DNA of 21,954 nucleotides from Ichthyophthirius multifiliis (Eukaryota; Ciliophora; Oligohymenophorea; Hymenostomatida), in contig NW_004086172.1 in the NCBI RefSeq assembly GCF_000220395.1, forward strand, positions 1 to 21,954, read 5' to 3'. The notes beneath the pieces were generated by a model. It was not told the DNA's origin, did no database searches, and saw only the letters and a program-made list of their open reading frames with translations. Below are positions 1 through 11,512 of this stretch, piece by piece; the stretch's first letter is position 1, and every line of letters starts with the position of its first letter. The position numbers were made by a program, and so were the translations under genes.

Positions 1-164
1 TAATATTTTTAAATTCTTTATTTTTTTGTTAATAAATTAAAAATATATATATAAATTAATTTATAAATAAAAAAATAGTTTTAAACAATAATAATATATC
101 AAAATATAATATATAAAGTAAATATATTATTTATTATAAAAAATAAGTTAAATAAATATATAAA

Positions 165-1612
165 ATGAAGGCATTTTTATGTTCAAAATAGCTTTTAAAA
201 GTATAATAAAATAAAAAAATGATTGATATATTATTAAAATATATTTTCTATAAATATTAAACATTACTAATTTTTATTATAAATAAATTAGAATAAACAA
301 TTAATATTTAAAATACAAAATACATATCATCCAAAAATACAATTTACTCATGGAAAATAACCAATGAAAACTATATCGATTAGAGAATCATTAAATTTAG
401 CATTAGAAGAAGAATTAAAAAGAGACTCAAAATGTTTTATAATAGGTATTATTAAAAAAAATATTAATAAATAATCAAATTTAAAAACGAAAAAGGTGAA
501 GAAATAGGAACCTATTAAGGGGCATATAAAGTAACTAAAGGATTATTTGAAAAATTTGGAAAAGAAAGAATATGGGATACACCAATATCTGAAATAGGTA
601 ATAAATATTAAACAAATTGACATTTTTAAAATAAATAAATAAAGGATTTACAGGAATTAGTGTAGGCGCTGCTATGCATGGATTAAAGCCAATAGTTGAA
701 TTTATGACATGGAACTTTGCTATGTAAGCTATTGATCAAATAATAAATGGGGCAGCGAAATTAAAATACATGAGTAATGGGGATTTAAGCACACAAATTG
801 TTTTCAGGGGATTAAACGGGCCTGCATCAGCAGTAGCAGCATAGCATTCTTAAGATTTTAGTGCTTGGTATTTATTGATATAAAAATGCAAATATATTTA
901 CATTTTAATAATTTTTTATATTACTAATTAAAGGTTTTCTTAAATTCCTGGTTTAATAGTTATTAGTCCATACGATGCAGAAGATTGTAAAGGATTATTA
1001 AAGGTAAAAAAAGATTATTTTTATTTAATTTTTTTTTAAAAAAAAAAAAAGGCTGCAATAAGAGATCCTAATCCAGTGGTATTTTTAGAAAATGAAATCA
1101 TGTATGGAAAAAATTTTGAAGTTTCTTAATAAGTTTTAAGTGAAGATTTTGTTTTGCCTATTGGAAAAGCTAAAATTATGAGATAAGGTTTTTTTTATTT
1201 TTATAATAATTTATGTTTTTAAAAAGGAACTGATGTTACTATTGTCTCATATTCTAAGCCTGTAGGCTTATGCTTAGATGCTGCTAAAATTTTAGAAAAA
1301 GATGGTATTTCTGCTGAGGTTATTAATTTAAGAACACTTAGACCATTAGATAGAAAAAGTATTGTTGATTCTGTAAAAAAAACACATAGAATTGTTTCTG
1401 TTGAAGAAGGATGGCCATAATCAGGAATCGGTAGTGAAATTGCTGGTTTACTTTTTGAATCTTCTGCTTTTAATTATTTAGATGCTCCTTTGGAAAGAAT
1501 TACTGGACTAGATATCCCTATGCCTTATGCACCTAATTTGGAAGCTATGAGTTTACCTAATGTTTAAAATATTATAAACGCAGTTAAAAGAACTATGAGG
1601 GGAGTTAAATGA
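165..1612 (+). CDS. PDHB: Pyruvate dehydrogenase E1 component, beta subunit (mitochondrial)
   Basis: Beta subunit of the thiamine-dependent E1 of the mitochondrial pyruvate dehydrogenase complex, which decarboxylates pyruvate and passes the acetyl group to E2. Seven exons (165-200, 292-445, 496-597, 645-867, 934-1003, 1052-1187, 1227-1612) join in phase to 368 residues; human PDHB has 359. Family blocks seen in order: [24 protein letters not shown] (E96 is the expected thiamine-pyrophosphate glutamate), [58 protein letters not shown] and [11 protein letters not shown]. Many of the glutamines are TAA or TAG. The ATG at 165 is preferred over the one at 364 because exon 1 plus the start of exon 2 adds a 36-residue leader rich in Lys, Gln and hydrophobic residues with no Asp or Glu, as in a mitochondrial presequence. 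The intron at 201-291 hides this leader. No frame breaks. Confidence 0.95.
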
Positions 1613-3183
1613 TAAGTTGAAAATGTCTTTTTATTAATTACTTTTTTAGTTTAAACAGATAATTACATTAAATTTATTCATATTATCTATATAAATATTT
1701 TTTTTATTTGAAGAAATATTTTATTTTCTATCTAAAAATTATATTATATTTATATTTTAAGTAAGTTAACATTTTTTTTAAGTTATAAACTGGTGCCTTA
1801 CTTTTTTTCTTGAAATACTTTATTATTTAAAATAATATTTTTGAATAGGTTTATCTATTTAAATTTTATATTTATATAAATAAAGAGTTGAGACTGGTTC
1901 TTTTTATAAAACTAAAGTAAAATAAGGTTTTTAAAAATATTATACAGATGATTTGTAAGAAATCAGATGATATTGATAAGTTTAGATTTAAAATAAAAAA
2001 ATATTATAATAATTTAAATTTACCAAATTATTTAATCTAATTTTTTTATTTTAACTCAAAATATTTATAAATTAAAGTTTTAAAATATAATCTTAAATAA
2101 AAATGTATTTTTAGTTTAAACAAATAAATTATTTTATGTTTATATTCATTATAAAGATTATTTAATAATCAGCAATAAAGTAACTTAATTCATAAAAAAT
2201 TATTAATATAAAAAAATAATATTTTAATCAAAAATTAAAAAATTTATTTATCAAGATTATACTTTTTATTATTATTATTTATAAATTAGAATATAATATA
2301 TTAATAATAAAATATAATATTAATTCAATTTAATTTTTAGATTAATAAAATAAAAATGTATTTGTAATAATTTATAAACAATATAAGTTAAAAAATAATT
2401 AAAACTAAAAAATATAATAAATATAAATCATAAATCATAAAATATAATTATTAAAAATTATTGAAATATTTTATTTCATGTTTTAAAACATTTATTTTTT
2501 TAAATAATTTTTAGATTATTTATATGAATTATTTATAATTAATTAAATAATGATAGAAATAAATTTGATTTTATTTTATTATAACTAAATTTTCACTTAA
2601 TACATTTAGTCTGATTTATATAAAATAGGTAATATCAAATAATTTTCATCTCTTGCATTTATATTTAAAATATAATAATATTTTTAATAGATTGTAAATT
2701 GTGGAGAGTATCAAAATATTTACAGCCTTTTTTAATAGTTTATACTGTTTTTTTATAACATTAAATTAATTTTATATAATTAAAATTTTAATTAATTTTG
2801 GTATTATAAATATTTTGACGTTATCTTTATAAATTTTAATTATTTTCCTTCTTTTTTATAGTATTATGATATAAATTCTTAGTTTTTTTAAAAAAATTAT
2901 TTAATGGAAATTTAATTTTATTAAAAAAAGTAAAGACTTTTTGCTTTTAATTAAAGTTTTGTATAATTAATATATTAATTAATTTAAGTTTTATTTTGTA
3001 AATAAATATATAATTCAAAATTATTCAACTAATATTATTATATTTTTATTTTATTGATTTATAAATATTTTTAGTTTTCTTTTTATAAATAAATGATAAT
3101 GATTAATTTCTTCTTTTTTATTTATAAAAATAAATTAAATTATAATTAAATATTTTTTTTTAGTGAATAAAATAAAAATAAAC
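1613..3183. other. AT-rich intergenic spacer
   Basis: About 1.57 kb between two plus-strand genes. It is almost wholly A and T, with no long frame in the ciliate code that looks like protein. The one patch of protein-like composition is about 1887-1970 on the plus strand (reading T-G-S-F-Y-K-T-K before a TGA at 1968-1970). It has no convincing start or matching upstream exon, so it is not called as a gene. The promoter of the SNARE gene must lie at the right end, but no element can be singled out. Confidence 0.7.
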
Positions 3184-4028
3184 ATGATTTAAAATTCTGA
3201 TTTATAAAAATTTGAGAAAGACATAGAAATTACACAATAGATAGATAGTAAAATACAAATGTCTATAAGGGAAAGAGAAAATTTAATAAAGTAAAACTAA
3301 AGTCTTGCAAAAGTAATAAATAAAAACTAAAAACAAAATAAAAAAAAATAGGTTGATAATGATTTAAGAAAACTTTTATAAGATTTTAAAAATTTACTAG
3401 AAATTTTAAACCAAGCATCAATTCTATTTTAATAAGATCCAAAATAATATAAATTGTAAATTTAAAAAATAAAACTATATTTTGAATTTCCAAATAAATA
3501 GAACTTATCAAGAATCTGAAAAGAAAAAAAATTAAGTATAAAATTTACAAATTAAATATAAATATGCTTATGATAATGCATTTAAAGCAACTAGATAGGA
3601 AAAAAAACTATATTCTGGAGAGAATAAAGTATATTATTATTATTAAAAAAAAAAATAATAATAATAAAATAATAGCTTTTTGAAGGTAAATCAGATGATT
3701 AATATACAAGAATGAATGATTTTAATTAAAAAACAGATTTTGAACTATAAGAGATAAGAGTGTAAACAGCGGCTTAAGATGAGAAAAAGTTAGATGAATT
3801 AAACAAAGGATTAGAAAGTATATTAGATAAATAGAAAAACAATAATAAAGCGATCGGAGAAGATAATGAAATATTAGATAATATAAATTAAGTTACTGAT
3901 AAAAATTAAAATTAAATGGATAAATAAAAGATAAATTAGATGATATTTTAAAATAAACATCTACAACATGCTTATGGTTAGTTATTATAGCTAACTTATT
4001 TATTTTAGTATTTCTTATAAGGTTGTGA
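3184..4028 (+). CDS. USE1: Tail-anchored Q-SNARE, USE1-like, with aspartate at the zero layer
   Basis: Probable Qc-type SNARE; USE1 acts in Golgi-to-ER fusion with syntaxin-18/Ufe1, Sec20 and Sec22. Exons 3184-3455, 3502-3628 and 3676-4028 give about 250 residues: a Lys/Gln-rich helical N-terminus, one SNARE helix, then a C-terminal membrane anchor (LWLVIIANLFILVFLIRL). The helix begins LDEL and keeps hydrophobic residues at layers -7 to -4, -1, +1, +2, +5, +7 and +8. The zero layer is Asp inside IGEDNEIL, where most Q-SNAREs have Gln; USE1 also carries Asp there (family knowledge). The +5 to +8 part needs a one-base frame change at the A run 3926-3929, and no GT-AG intron fits, so the run is probably one base short. 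Membership of another Qc group (syntaxin 6/8) is the main alternative. Confidence 0.72.
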
Positions 4029-4104
4029 TTATTTTGATAAATAATTTTATATAAATTATATTATATATTAATATATGTATTTGTTTATTTTATTAAATAT
4101 TTTT

Positions 4105-4558
4105 TCATACATGCCATTCTCTCTCTTAGGGTTAAGGAATCCCTAATTATTCAAAAAGCTATCTCCTTCGTAATTCATCGTTAAAAAAATCATGCAATAT
4201 AATCTTTAATGATTAAATATCACCTTTTTCAGCTTTTTCGATTGTTGTCTATTAAAAAAATGTATGAGTTGCTTAATATGGTTCCAAAATTTCGTCAATT
4301 TTATTTATAAAATCTTAGAGATTAGATAAAGGAAGATACCATAATTCATCTGAGTATTTTGATATTATTAATTAATTGTTTTACAATATAAATCTATAAT
4401 AATCATTTCTTCTGTAATCCTTTTGTTTTTTATTAGTTGCATTTACATATATATAGATTTATATATACTTGAATAAAAAATTATTAGGCATTATCTTAAT
4501 CTGACTATAATTTATAAGAACTTATTTATTTTTCTATTTCTTCTATTGAAAAATTCAT
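4105..4558 (-). CDS. Conserved-looking hypothetical protein, 134 aa
   Basis: Two exons on the minus strand, 4558-4469 and 4419-4105, separated by a 49-bp GTATAT...AAAAG intron at a codon boundary. They give 134 residues ending EREWHV before TGA. I do not recognise a family. The protein is hydrophilic, with no signal peptide or membrane segment, and is predicted mostly helical: an N-terminal segment starting MNFSIEEIEKQ, a middle with DELWYLPL, and a basic RRRQLFEQLGIPQPQ near the end. Mixed residue use (Trp, Pro, Arg) and clean splicing argue that it is real. It lies in the same direction as the TPR gene, whose stop is about 150 bp upstream of its start, and converges with the SNARE gene. Confidence 0.7.
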
Positions 4559-4709
4559 TTTTAAAATTGTATATTTTTTTATGTTTGTTTGTAAAATAAT
4601 AATACAATTTTTATTTTAAAATAAGAAAAAATACAAATATTATATATTATATTTATATATAAATATATATTTATTTATTTTTTAAAAAAGAAAGAAAAAT
4701 AGAATAAAT

Positions 4710-7700
4710 TCACGAATTTCCCACTTAATCTTTACAAAAAAATCTTAAATACTCTACAAATTAACAATGTTTTCTAACTCAAATATACTTTAAATACTTT
4801 ATTATTTATCTTTAAATTATTTTACTTTAATAATAGATTAACTATCATCAAAATGAACCTTTTATAAAATGATTGGTACAGCAATATTTTTGAAAATTTA
4901 TGTAATAAAATAATTTGACAAAGGGAGTTAATCAGTACAAAAATGATGTTATTTTTTTCTCAAAACTTCATTATTAAATAGCCATTAGAAATAATTTCCT
5001 ACTAAAAATGCTCCTTTAGCAACACCATTAATCGTATTATATAAGAAGACTTTGATTCCTAAGAAAATATCTTTAATCCCGACTAATTCAAGACTTAAAG
5101 GGTACAAATAATCTTGATTTTCTTAAGAAAGAACTTTCCTTAAAATTCTGAAATGTCCTCCATTAACTATGGGTACTTTAACAATATTGTTTTTTTAATT
5201 TTTAGATGGTTATTTATTTAAAGAATCTTATTTTTTTTCAGTAGTATTTAATGTATAGAAATATGAAGTTAAGGCTTTTATTATATTTTTATCTTCTTCT
5301 TCTAATTAAAAATAAGAAACTCCAAAAAGATTAAAAACTTCTTCTTCTTTTATATAAACTTGGCCTTATTCTTATATTTTTAGACCTTAAAATCCATAAC
5401 TATCGAATGTATTTTATAAAAAAAGTTTCAATATTTTTTACTTTTCATCATCTTGGCAACTTATTATTACTCCTTTTAAAAGTCCTTGCCATATACGTAT
5501 TTTATAAAAGGCTTTTAAATTCAAAAAATCTTAAAAGTTGTGCAGAATAAAAGTGTTTATGATAAAGCTTTGATATTTATTTATTAATTTCTTCAAATTA
5601 TCAATTAATGTATTTTATGTTTTTATTTTTATGCTTTATAGAGCAAATGAGGGTGTGTTTTTTTTACTTTTTTCAAGCATTTCTTTATCTATTTTTCTAT
5701 GTACTAACTCCGCACCTTATGATGAAATTTCACTTTCTATACACACATTAGATATTTCTTATAAAAAATCATTTGTTTATACACTTTCATAAAGATGACT
5801 AAATGAACCTTCATCATATTCCAAATCGATTCGAACGTTTTTTTAATTTGTCTCTTAATCATATATTATAATACGAAAAAAAGTACCATTTATATGTATT
5901 ATATTCATTTAACATTTTTCGTTTAAAAATAAAATGTTTATATTTTCTTCGAGAATTCCTTATGCTCTTGGATATATTTTTATTTATCCATCTTATTCAC
6001 CGATATAAGGAATTAGGAAATATTTAAATATTTCACGAATTGATGAAATTTAATTTATATTTGTAGTTGTAGGTAATGAGTCTTAGATTTAAATATATTT
6101 AATTAATTCGAAAAATGTATTTATATCTATATTTATACTTTATTTTGATTTAAAACAAATATTAATGATATTATTATTATTTTCATATTTTGGATAAAAA
6201 ATTATTTTTAAAGTTTTTACTTCCTTATTTGAGAAGATTTTTTTTACAATTTCAAACTTTTATAAATTTTTGTCTTTAAGAAGGTTTTCTACTATTAAAA
6301 TTAAATTCAGGTTTTAGTTAGGTGGAAAGTATATATTATTTTATGAAAATATAGATGAATTTCGGTTCAATTTCTTCTATTAATCTTCTTTAATGAATTT
6401 TTTTTTTTTTTAATTGTTTTAACTTTCATTCTTTTTTATTTATTAAGAATTAGTATTATTCTTATTATTGATTTATAAATTACTTATATTTGTATTATTA
6501 TTATTATTATTATTATTTTAATTTCGATTTTATGGAATGTTAGATTATGAACCCAATTAGCTTTATATTTTTGATTGGTTTTGAATTAAGTTTCCTATTT
6601 ATTATTAAATCTATTCTAGTTTTTCGTTTATTTCTTGTTTTTCATTATTAATTATTTCCTCTTCTTTTTATTATATTTATTACTATTATTATTGCATTTA
6701 AAATTATCTTTCAGATCTTTTAAATTATGAAGGTTTTATAGATCCATTAGATTAATTAGTTACATTAGTATTTTTATAAATACTATTTCTATTAGATTTT
6801 TTTCCTAGTTAAATATCATAATCAAGAGTATTTTGTAAAGTAATATTACTAATATTACACTCAATTTCATTTTGATTGCTACTATTATTATTTTTGAATT
6901 AAAGTGTTTTTAGAGTTTATTAAATTTAGCTTAATGTTTATTTTATTTCAGTCATATTAAAATTTTTGGATTCTTCTAATTAATAAGGATTATTTTAATT
7001 TTTTTAATTTTATTTTTAATTAGATTTTTGATAATATTCATCTTTTTCTCTATAAGTATTACTATAAATGGAATTACAATTTCTTTAATGTTTAATTTTA
7101 TTTAAAAATATATCATCTTTAATAATAAAATTATTTGAGGAGTTTTTTCTCGATTAGTGTTTTTTAGAAAAATTATTATTATTATTGTATTTTAAAAGCA
7201 AAAGCATTTAAAGATCTTTAATTTTAGAAGAATTAAATATATCGAAAGGAAAAATCTATTTTTTTAGATTGTATTATGGAGAAGAAAAATTGAAGTTTTT
7301 TTTTAAAATTTCTATTTATTTTGTAATTTCATGATTTTCACCAAAAAAATTTTTAGAAATTAAAAATGCGTTTTTATAAATGTCTTCTTTTTTCTTTTTT
7401 TCTTCTTAAAAATTTTCATTTTCATTTTCATTTTACTTTTATTATATTTTATCACAAAAAACATATGAATATATCAAAACAGGTAGTTTTTGTAAAAATA
7501 AAGTGTTTTTTCTTAAATTAATTATGTTTTTTTCGTTTCTTATTTTCGCAAATATCCCTATTTCGCTTTTTTTTATGCCTTAGATTAATATTTATTCCCC
7601 TTTTTATACTTAATTACCTATACAATATAATACACTTAAATTTTTTAATATTAGACTGGCTAAAATATCATTTTAAAGTTCTTCACTTTCTAATATAATA

Positions 7701-8203
7701 TCTAAACTTTCAATAAAATAATTAAATGAAAGTGTAAATTCTTCACATCTAAAATAAAAAACACCAATATTACATAAAAGTACACATTTCCATTTTATTA
7801 ATAATTTCTCTTCTAATTTTTCTTTATATCCCCTTTGTATAATTTTATCTATTAATTTAAATATTCTTAACGTTTCTTCATGTTTTTCGAATATTTCATC
7901 TTTTTATAATGAATAAGCTGAAAATTTTGTTGATATCTTATATAATTCTTTTAATTCTTTTTATTATATTATCTTTGAATCTGGATATATAGCAGGTTCT
8001 AATAATTTTTAATACGAAATGATATCCATTTAATTGACAAAATCCATAAATATTTCAAAAGCATATATAATATTTTTTCTTATAATTAAATATTCTAATA
8101 AATCTAACATTTTTTAAATTTCTGATTGATAACGCTTTTTTACTTATTAAATGTTTATTGAATTCATAAAACCATTATTATGATTTGATGTAATTTTGTC
8201 CAT
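4710..8203 (-). CDS. Large TPR-repeat protein with N/Q-rich centre and conserved-looking C-terminal domain
   Basis: An open minus-strand frame of 1135 codons from the ATG at 8203, then a 44-bp intron (4797-4754) and a short last exon ending in TGA at 4712-4710: 1149 residues. Without that intron the frame runs on into the next gene, which is why it was chosen. Residues about 30-300 are helical and TPR-like (for example LCNIGVFYFRCEEFTLSFNY followed by LILKNLSVLYC; FGENHEITKQIEILKK resembles kinesin-light-chain TPRs). The centre is low-complexity Asn/Gln/Ser with poly-Asn runs. The last ~500 residues are a less biased, probably globular domain (HFRILRKVL, YLYPLSLELVGIKDIFLGIK, AVPIILQKVHFDD) that I cannot name. 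TPRs mean protein binding; no enzyme motif is visible. No frame break was found, including across the 14-T run at 6398-6411. The partner and location are unknown. Confidence 0.82.
4717..4728 (-). promoter_or_regulatory. TTAAGTGGGAAA motif, first copy
   Basis: On the minus strand it lies about 160 bp upstream of the start of the gene at 4558. In the splice model used here it overlaps the final codons of the TPR gene (reading Gln-Val-Gly-Asn). A site shared by several genes or chance are both possible. Confidence 0.28.
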
Positions 8204-8260
8204 TTTCGTTGTATGTTTTTTTTATTTTTTGAAACCTTTTTTTTATTTCCTTTAATTGTA

Positions 8261-8291
<31 letters not shown>

Positions 8292-8294
8292 AAA
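8261..8294. repeat. T11 followed directly by A23
   Basis: An unbroken run of 11 T followed by 23 A, starting about 58 bp upstream of the TPR start codon. Such rigid poly(dA:dT) tracts exclude nucleosomes in AT-rich genomes (general knowledge), so a promoter role is plausible. The run length may be misread. Confidence 0.8.
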
Positions 8295-9330
8295 CTTAAT
8301 GTACTATATTTTTTTATTTTTATTTTTATTTGGTTTTATATTTTTTTTTTAGTGTTATATATAAAATAATTATTTTTTATTTAACTTACTTATTATTTTA
8401 TTTTACATTTATAATAATTTTTAAATTATATATATATATAACTAAAACTTAATATTAAAATAGAAAATCAAAAATCTAAATTAAACTATTTTTTATATAT
8501 ATTAATTAAGTATAAACTTTATTATTAAAGTTTGAAAAATATATCTTTAATAGTTTATATGAAGTTTTTTATTAAATATATATATTTTGTTAAATATATA
8601 TGTTATATAGCTTATATAAATTAAAATTAAAATTAAAGAAAAATATAAATAAAAAAACTATATAAAAATTAAAATATAAATATATTTATTTATTCATTAG
8701 AAAAAAATATATATATAAAAATATTAAAATTATTTATTATATTTATATATTTATAATATAAACTATTTTATTAATATTTTTTAATATGTAATGATCATAT
8801 ATATATTATTTTTTATATATAAAATTAATTTTTTTTATTTTAAATATTATATTTTTAATAAATACTTTTTAAAATAATTTTTTTTTTTTTATATAATAAA
8901 ATTATATTTATTTTATAGTATAAAATTATTAATAACGAATAGAAAATATATTAAATATAATACTTTAATGATTTTATTATTACTTTCACATTATCAATTT
9001 TAAAAAATAATAAATAAAATTATCATCCCACATAAATAATATATATTTTTTTTAAAAAAATAATTTAAAATTTAATATCATTTATATATAGTTATAAATA
9101 AAATATTATAATTTCAGTTTATTTATACTAATTATATATTTATAATAAAAAAAACAAATATAAAATTAAGTTTAAATGTAAAAAAATAAAAAAATACTAA
9201 TATAATATAATATAATAAAATTATATAAATAAACTAAAATTTTATTCTTTATCATATATATTACAATACAAAAATTTAATATAAAAAATGATAAATTAAA
9301 ATCATTTTTCCGCAAATTTAGAAAATTCTG

Positions 9331-9340
9331 GTGGGAAATT
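9331..9340 (+). promoter_or_regulatory. GTGGGAAATT motif upstream of a gene
   Basis: The 10-mer lies about 135 bp upstream of the ATG at 9474 in DNA that otherwise has almost no G or C. The same core (TTAAGTGGGAAA) occurs on the minus strand at 4728-4717 and 13560-13549. The orientation matches transcription of the following gene at 9474 and 4558; the third case depends on where the Q-rich gene starts. A shared transcription-factor site, loosely E2F-like, is possible but unproven. Confidence 0.3.
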
Positions 9341-9473
9341 AATTTTAAAAACTCTAAAAAAAAAACATTAAATGCAATTAATTAATTGTTAATCGTCTTT
9401 AGGGAAAATAAAGTAACCTCACATTCACATAAACAAAATTTCAAAATCAAACAAAAAGCTAATTTTTGAAAAA

Positions 9474-10177
9474 ATGCATAATTTAATAATTTAAAAAACA
9501 TATAAATCAGTAAAGGATGTAAGAAAAATAATAAATAATTCAATTCCTAAATCAAATAATAGAAAATAATATTTAAATTAAAAAATTTCTTTTCATAAAG
9601 ACATATAATTATAAAATCATATAGGAAATATTAAAAATATTAAATAAAAGATTAAAGAATTAACATTATAATTAAATAAAAGTAGAACAAATCTACATAA
9701 ATAATAAAAAATTATTTAATAAAATTAAACTTAAAGGAAAAAAATGCTTTCATTTTAACATGAAAATTAAACAAATAATATAAGTATGATAAATAATAGT
9801 AATATATGTAGAACTTAATTAAAAAATAAAAAACTTAAATTAGAATAAATATATATTGGGGAGGAAATGATTTTAGACCAAAGAAGCATTCATTTATTGA
9901 ATAATAAAGAAAGATTGATGAATTTTATATTTAAAAATCTTCATTTTATTAAAAATAGAATCACCTTTTTTAAAATGCAATAATTCCGAAATATAATGGA
10001 TTTGATTATAAAGAAGTTTAACGATAAATTCTTGATATTATCATTGTAAATTAATTAAAAACCAAAATTTAAATACATGCCTTAGCTAATGTTTTTTATA
10101 AATAAAATTCGTTTCTTGATAAAGCTAAAATTATTGTTATTTGCAAATAATTAGCTGATTAATTAATTACTAGTTGA
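9474..10177 (+). CDS. Hypothetical basic coiled-coil protein, about 234 aa
   Basis: Starts at ATG 9474 and ends with TGA at 10175-10177. The first ~115 codons are Lys/Asn/Gln-rich and helical (IKQKIKELTLQLNKSRTNL), and the last ~115 are less biased (YWGGNDFRPKKHSF, PKYNGFDYKEVQRQI, ending KQLADQLITS). The two parts are in different frames. Adding one base in the A runs at 9821-9826 or 9828-9833 joins them into exactly 235 codons, which suggests a homopolymer misread. Two short introns (about 55 and 28 bp) would also join them but give a poorer protein. I recognise no family. It converges with TRAPPC2, 144 bp away. Confidence 0.62.
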
Positions 10178-10321
10178 GATTTTTTTACCAAAAAAAAAAA
10201 AGCAAAACAAAAATCAAAAATCAAAAAAAGAAAAAAATAGACTCAATTTTTTTTTTACAAATATTTTTAAATATATTACTATATTTTTATTCCATAAATT
10301 TATAATTAATTATTTTTTATT

Positions 10322-10957
10322 TCAATATAAAAATTTTTAAGACTTCTATTTAACAGCATTTTCAAAATTTAATGATGTTATTTAAGTATTTAATACATAT
10401 AAAGGATTCATTAATTACTTTATGAATTTTTTTTTAAAAAAAATAAATAAATATGTATTGGATAATAAAATAAAAAAAAATACTTTATTTAGTAATTCTT
10501 AGATTTCTACAAAAAAATTAAGTATATTTTCTTCTTTTGTTTTCTCACTTGTTAATAATAAAAATTTCATATCTGTTTTTTAAATTTTAATAATTAATAT
10601 GTTTTATTATTTAAATGCTTATATATACTTGTAGCAGTTATAAATGCAAATATACCCATGTCATATGATTTGTCTATACATTTTAAAAACCTATTTTAGT
10701 TATTTTGGAATATTTTTTAATAGTGTTTTATTAAAAAACTAAATTATTTATACATTTCTGAACTATTTTGCATTTTCTCTTCTACTATATCTAAAGATGA
10801 ATGTAAAGCAAAATAATGAGTTATGTTTATTTAATTATCTTAATTTACTTTTTCTTTTATGCATAATAATTAATAATTGTTTTTTATATTTAATATATAT
10901 ACTATCTAAATTAGCTTCAAAAAGTGGTATATCACCTTTTCCTATAATAAAAAACAT
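10322..10957 (-). CDS. TRAPPC2: TRAPP complex subunit 2 (sedlin)
   Basis: Small longin-fold subunit of the TRAPP tethering complexes that activate Rab1/Ypt1 for ER-to-Golgi traffic. Four minus-strand exons (10957-10903, 10853-10629, 10572-10484, 10417-10322) splice in phase to 154 residues; human sedlin has 140. Recognisable family blocks: MFFIIGKGDIPLFEANLD at the start; HYFALHSSLDIVEEKM, matching the helix after the first strands; YDMGIFAFITATNMKFLLL; and MNPLYVLN followed by TSLNFENAVKQ at the end. Introns of 49, 56 and 66 bp follow the GT-AG rule. No frame breaks. The TGA stop (10324-10322) faces the end of the coiled-coil gene. Confidence 0.93.
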
Positions 10958-11129
10958 TTAAAAAGATATTATGAGAAAATAAATTATTTATAATTTAAAA
11001 ATATTTTTGATATATATTTATATATTCAATATTTTTTTTTTTATATAATAAAATATATCTCATAAAATAATTATTTATACTAGTAAATAAAAATTCACAG
11101 AAAAAAAATAAAAAAATATATTTAAAAAA

Positions 11130-11414
11130 TCATTTCTTTTTAAACTTTTATATTAAAAAATAAACAACAGAAATAACCAGAATTGTAATAATCAAGTTAG
11201 CTTTAATAGTACAAATATTTTCCAAACTTTAATATGGATAATCAGAAAATTATCTTGGATTTTCATTTAAATTATAATCAGTTTCTTCATTATATTCATT
11301 TTATAGCAATTATTCTTACATTTTTCTATAAAAATAAACTTGATTTAAAACAAATTATTATTTATTTATTTCTAAATTATCACATCCTGCTACTAAAGCA
11401 AATATAAAAAGCAT
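11130..11414 (-). CDS. Small type I membrane protein, 94 aa, with C-terminal KxKxx tail
   Basis: A single-exon minus-strand frame, ATG at 11414 to TGA at 11132-11130. The N-terminus (MLFIFALVAGCDN) is hydrophobic, like a short signal peptide. A roughly 55-residue acidic, Gln/Asn-rich middle follows, then one membrane helix (LIITILVISVVYFLI) and the tail QKFKKK. Lys at -3 and -5 fits the KxKxx COPI retrieval signal, so residence in the ER or early Golgi is a reasonable inference. No family is recognised. The open frame continues upstream of this ATG with more hydrophobic codons (NWSNIIYLLL), so an earlier exon could lengthen the signal region. It sits 172 bp downstream of the next minus-strand gene's start side and directly upstream of TRAPPC2 in the same direction. 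Confidence 0.65.
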
Positions 11415-11512
11415 TAATAATAAATAAATAATATTACTCCAATTTATATATAAAGAACTATTTTTTTAAAAAAATAATAATAAATAAATATTAGGAATAT
11501 ATTTATTTTTAA

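Larger units (their letters stand above)
8204..9473. other. Divergent AT-rich intergenic region
   Basis: About 1.27 kb between the divergently transcribed TPR gene and the coiled-coil gene, so it should hold both promoters. It is nearly pure A and T, with long TA stretches and no protein-like frame. Points of higher complexity are a T11-A23 switch at 8261-8294 and GTGGGAAATT at 9331-9340, about 135 bp before the plus-strand start. No RNA gene was recognised. Confidence 0.7.

Noticed and set aside
4118-4145. CCCTAA/TTAGGG-like bases suggesting telomeric sequence
   Set aside because: A single imperfect occurrence inside the 3' coding end of the minus-strand gene 4105-4558, not a tandem array, and not the CCCCAA-type repeat expected in these ciliates.
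6398-6411. Suspected frame break at a 14-T run in the TPR gene
   Set aside because: A careful count shows that the frame continues through the run without change.
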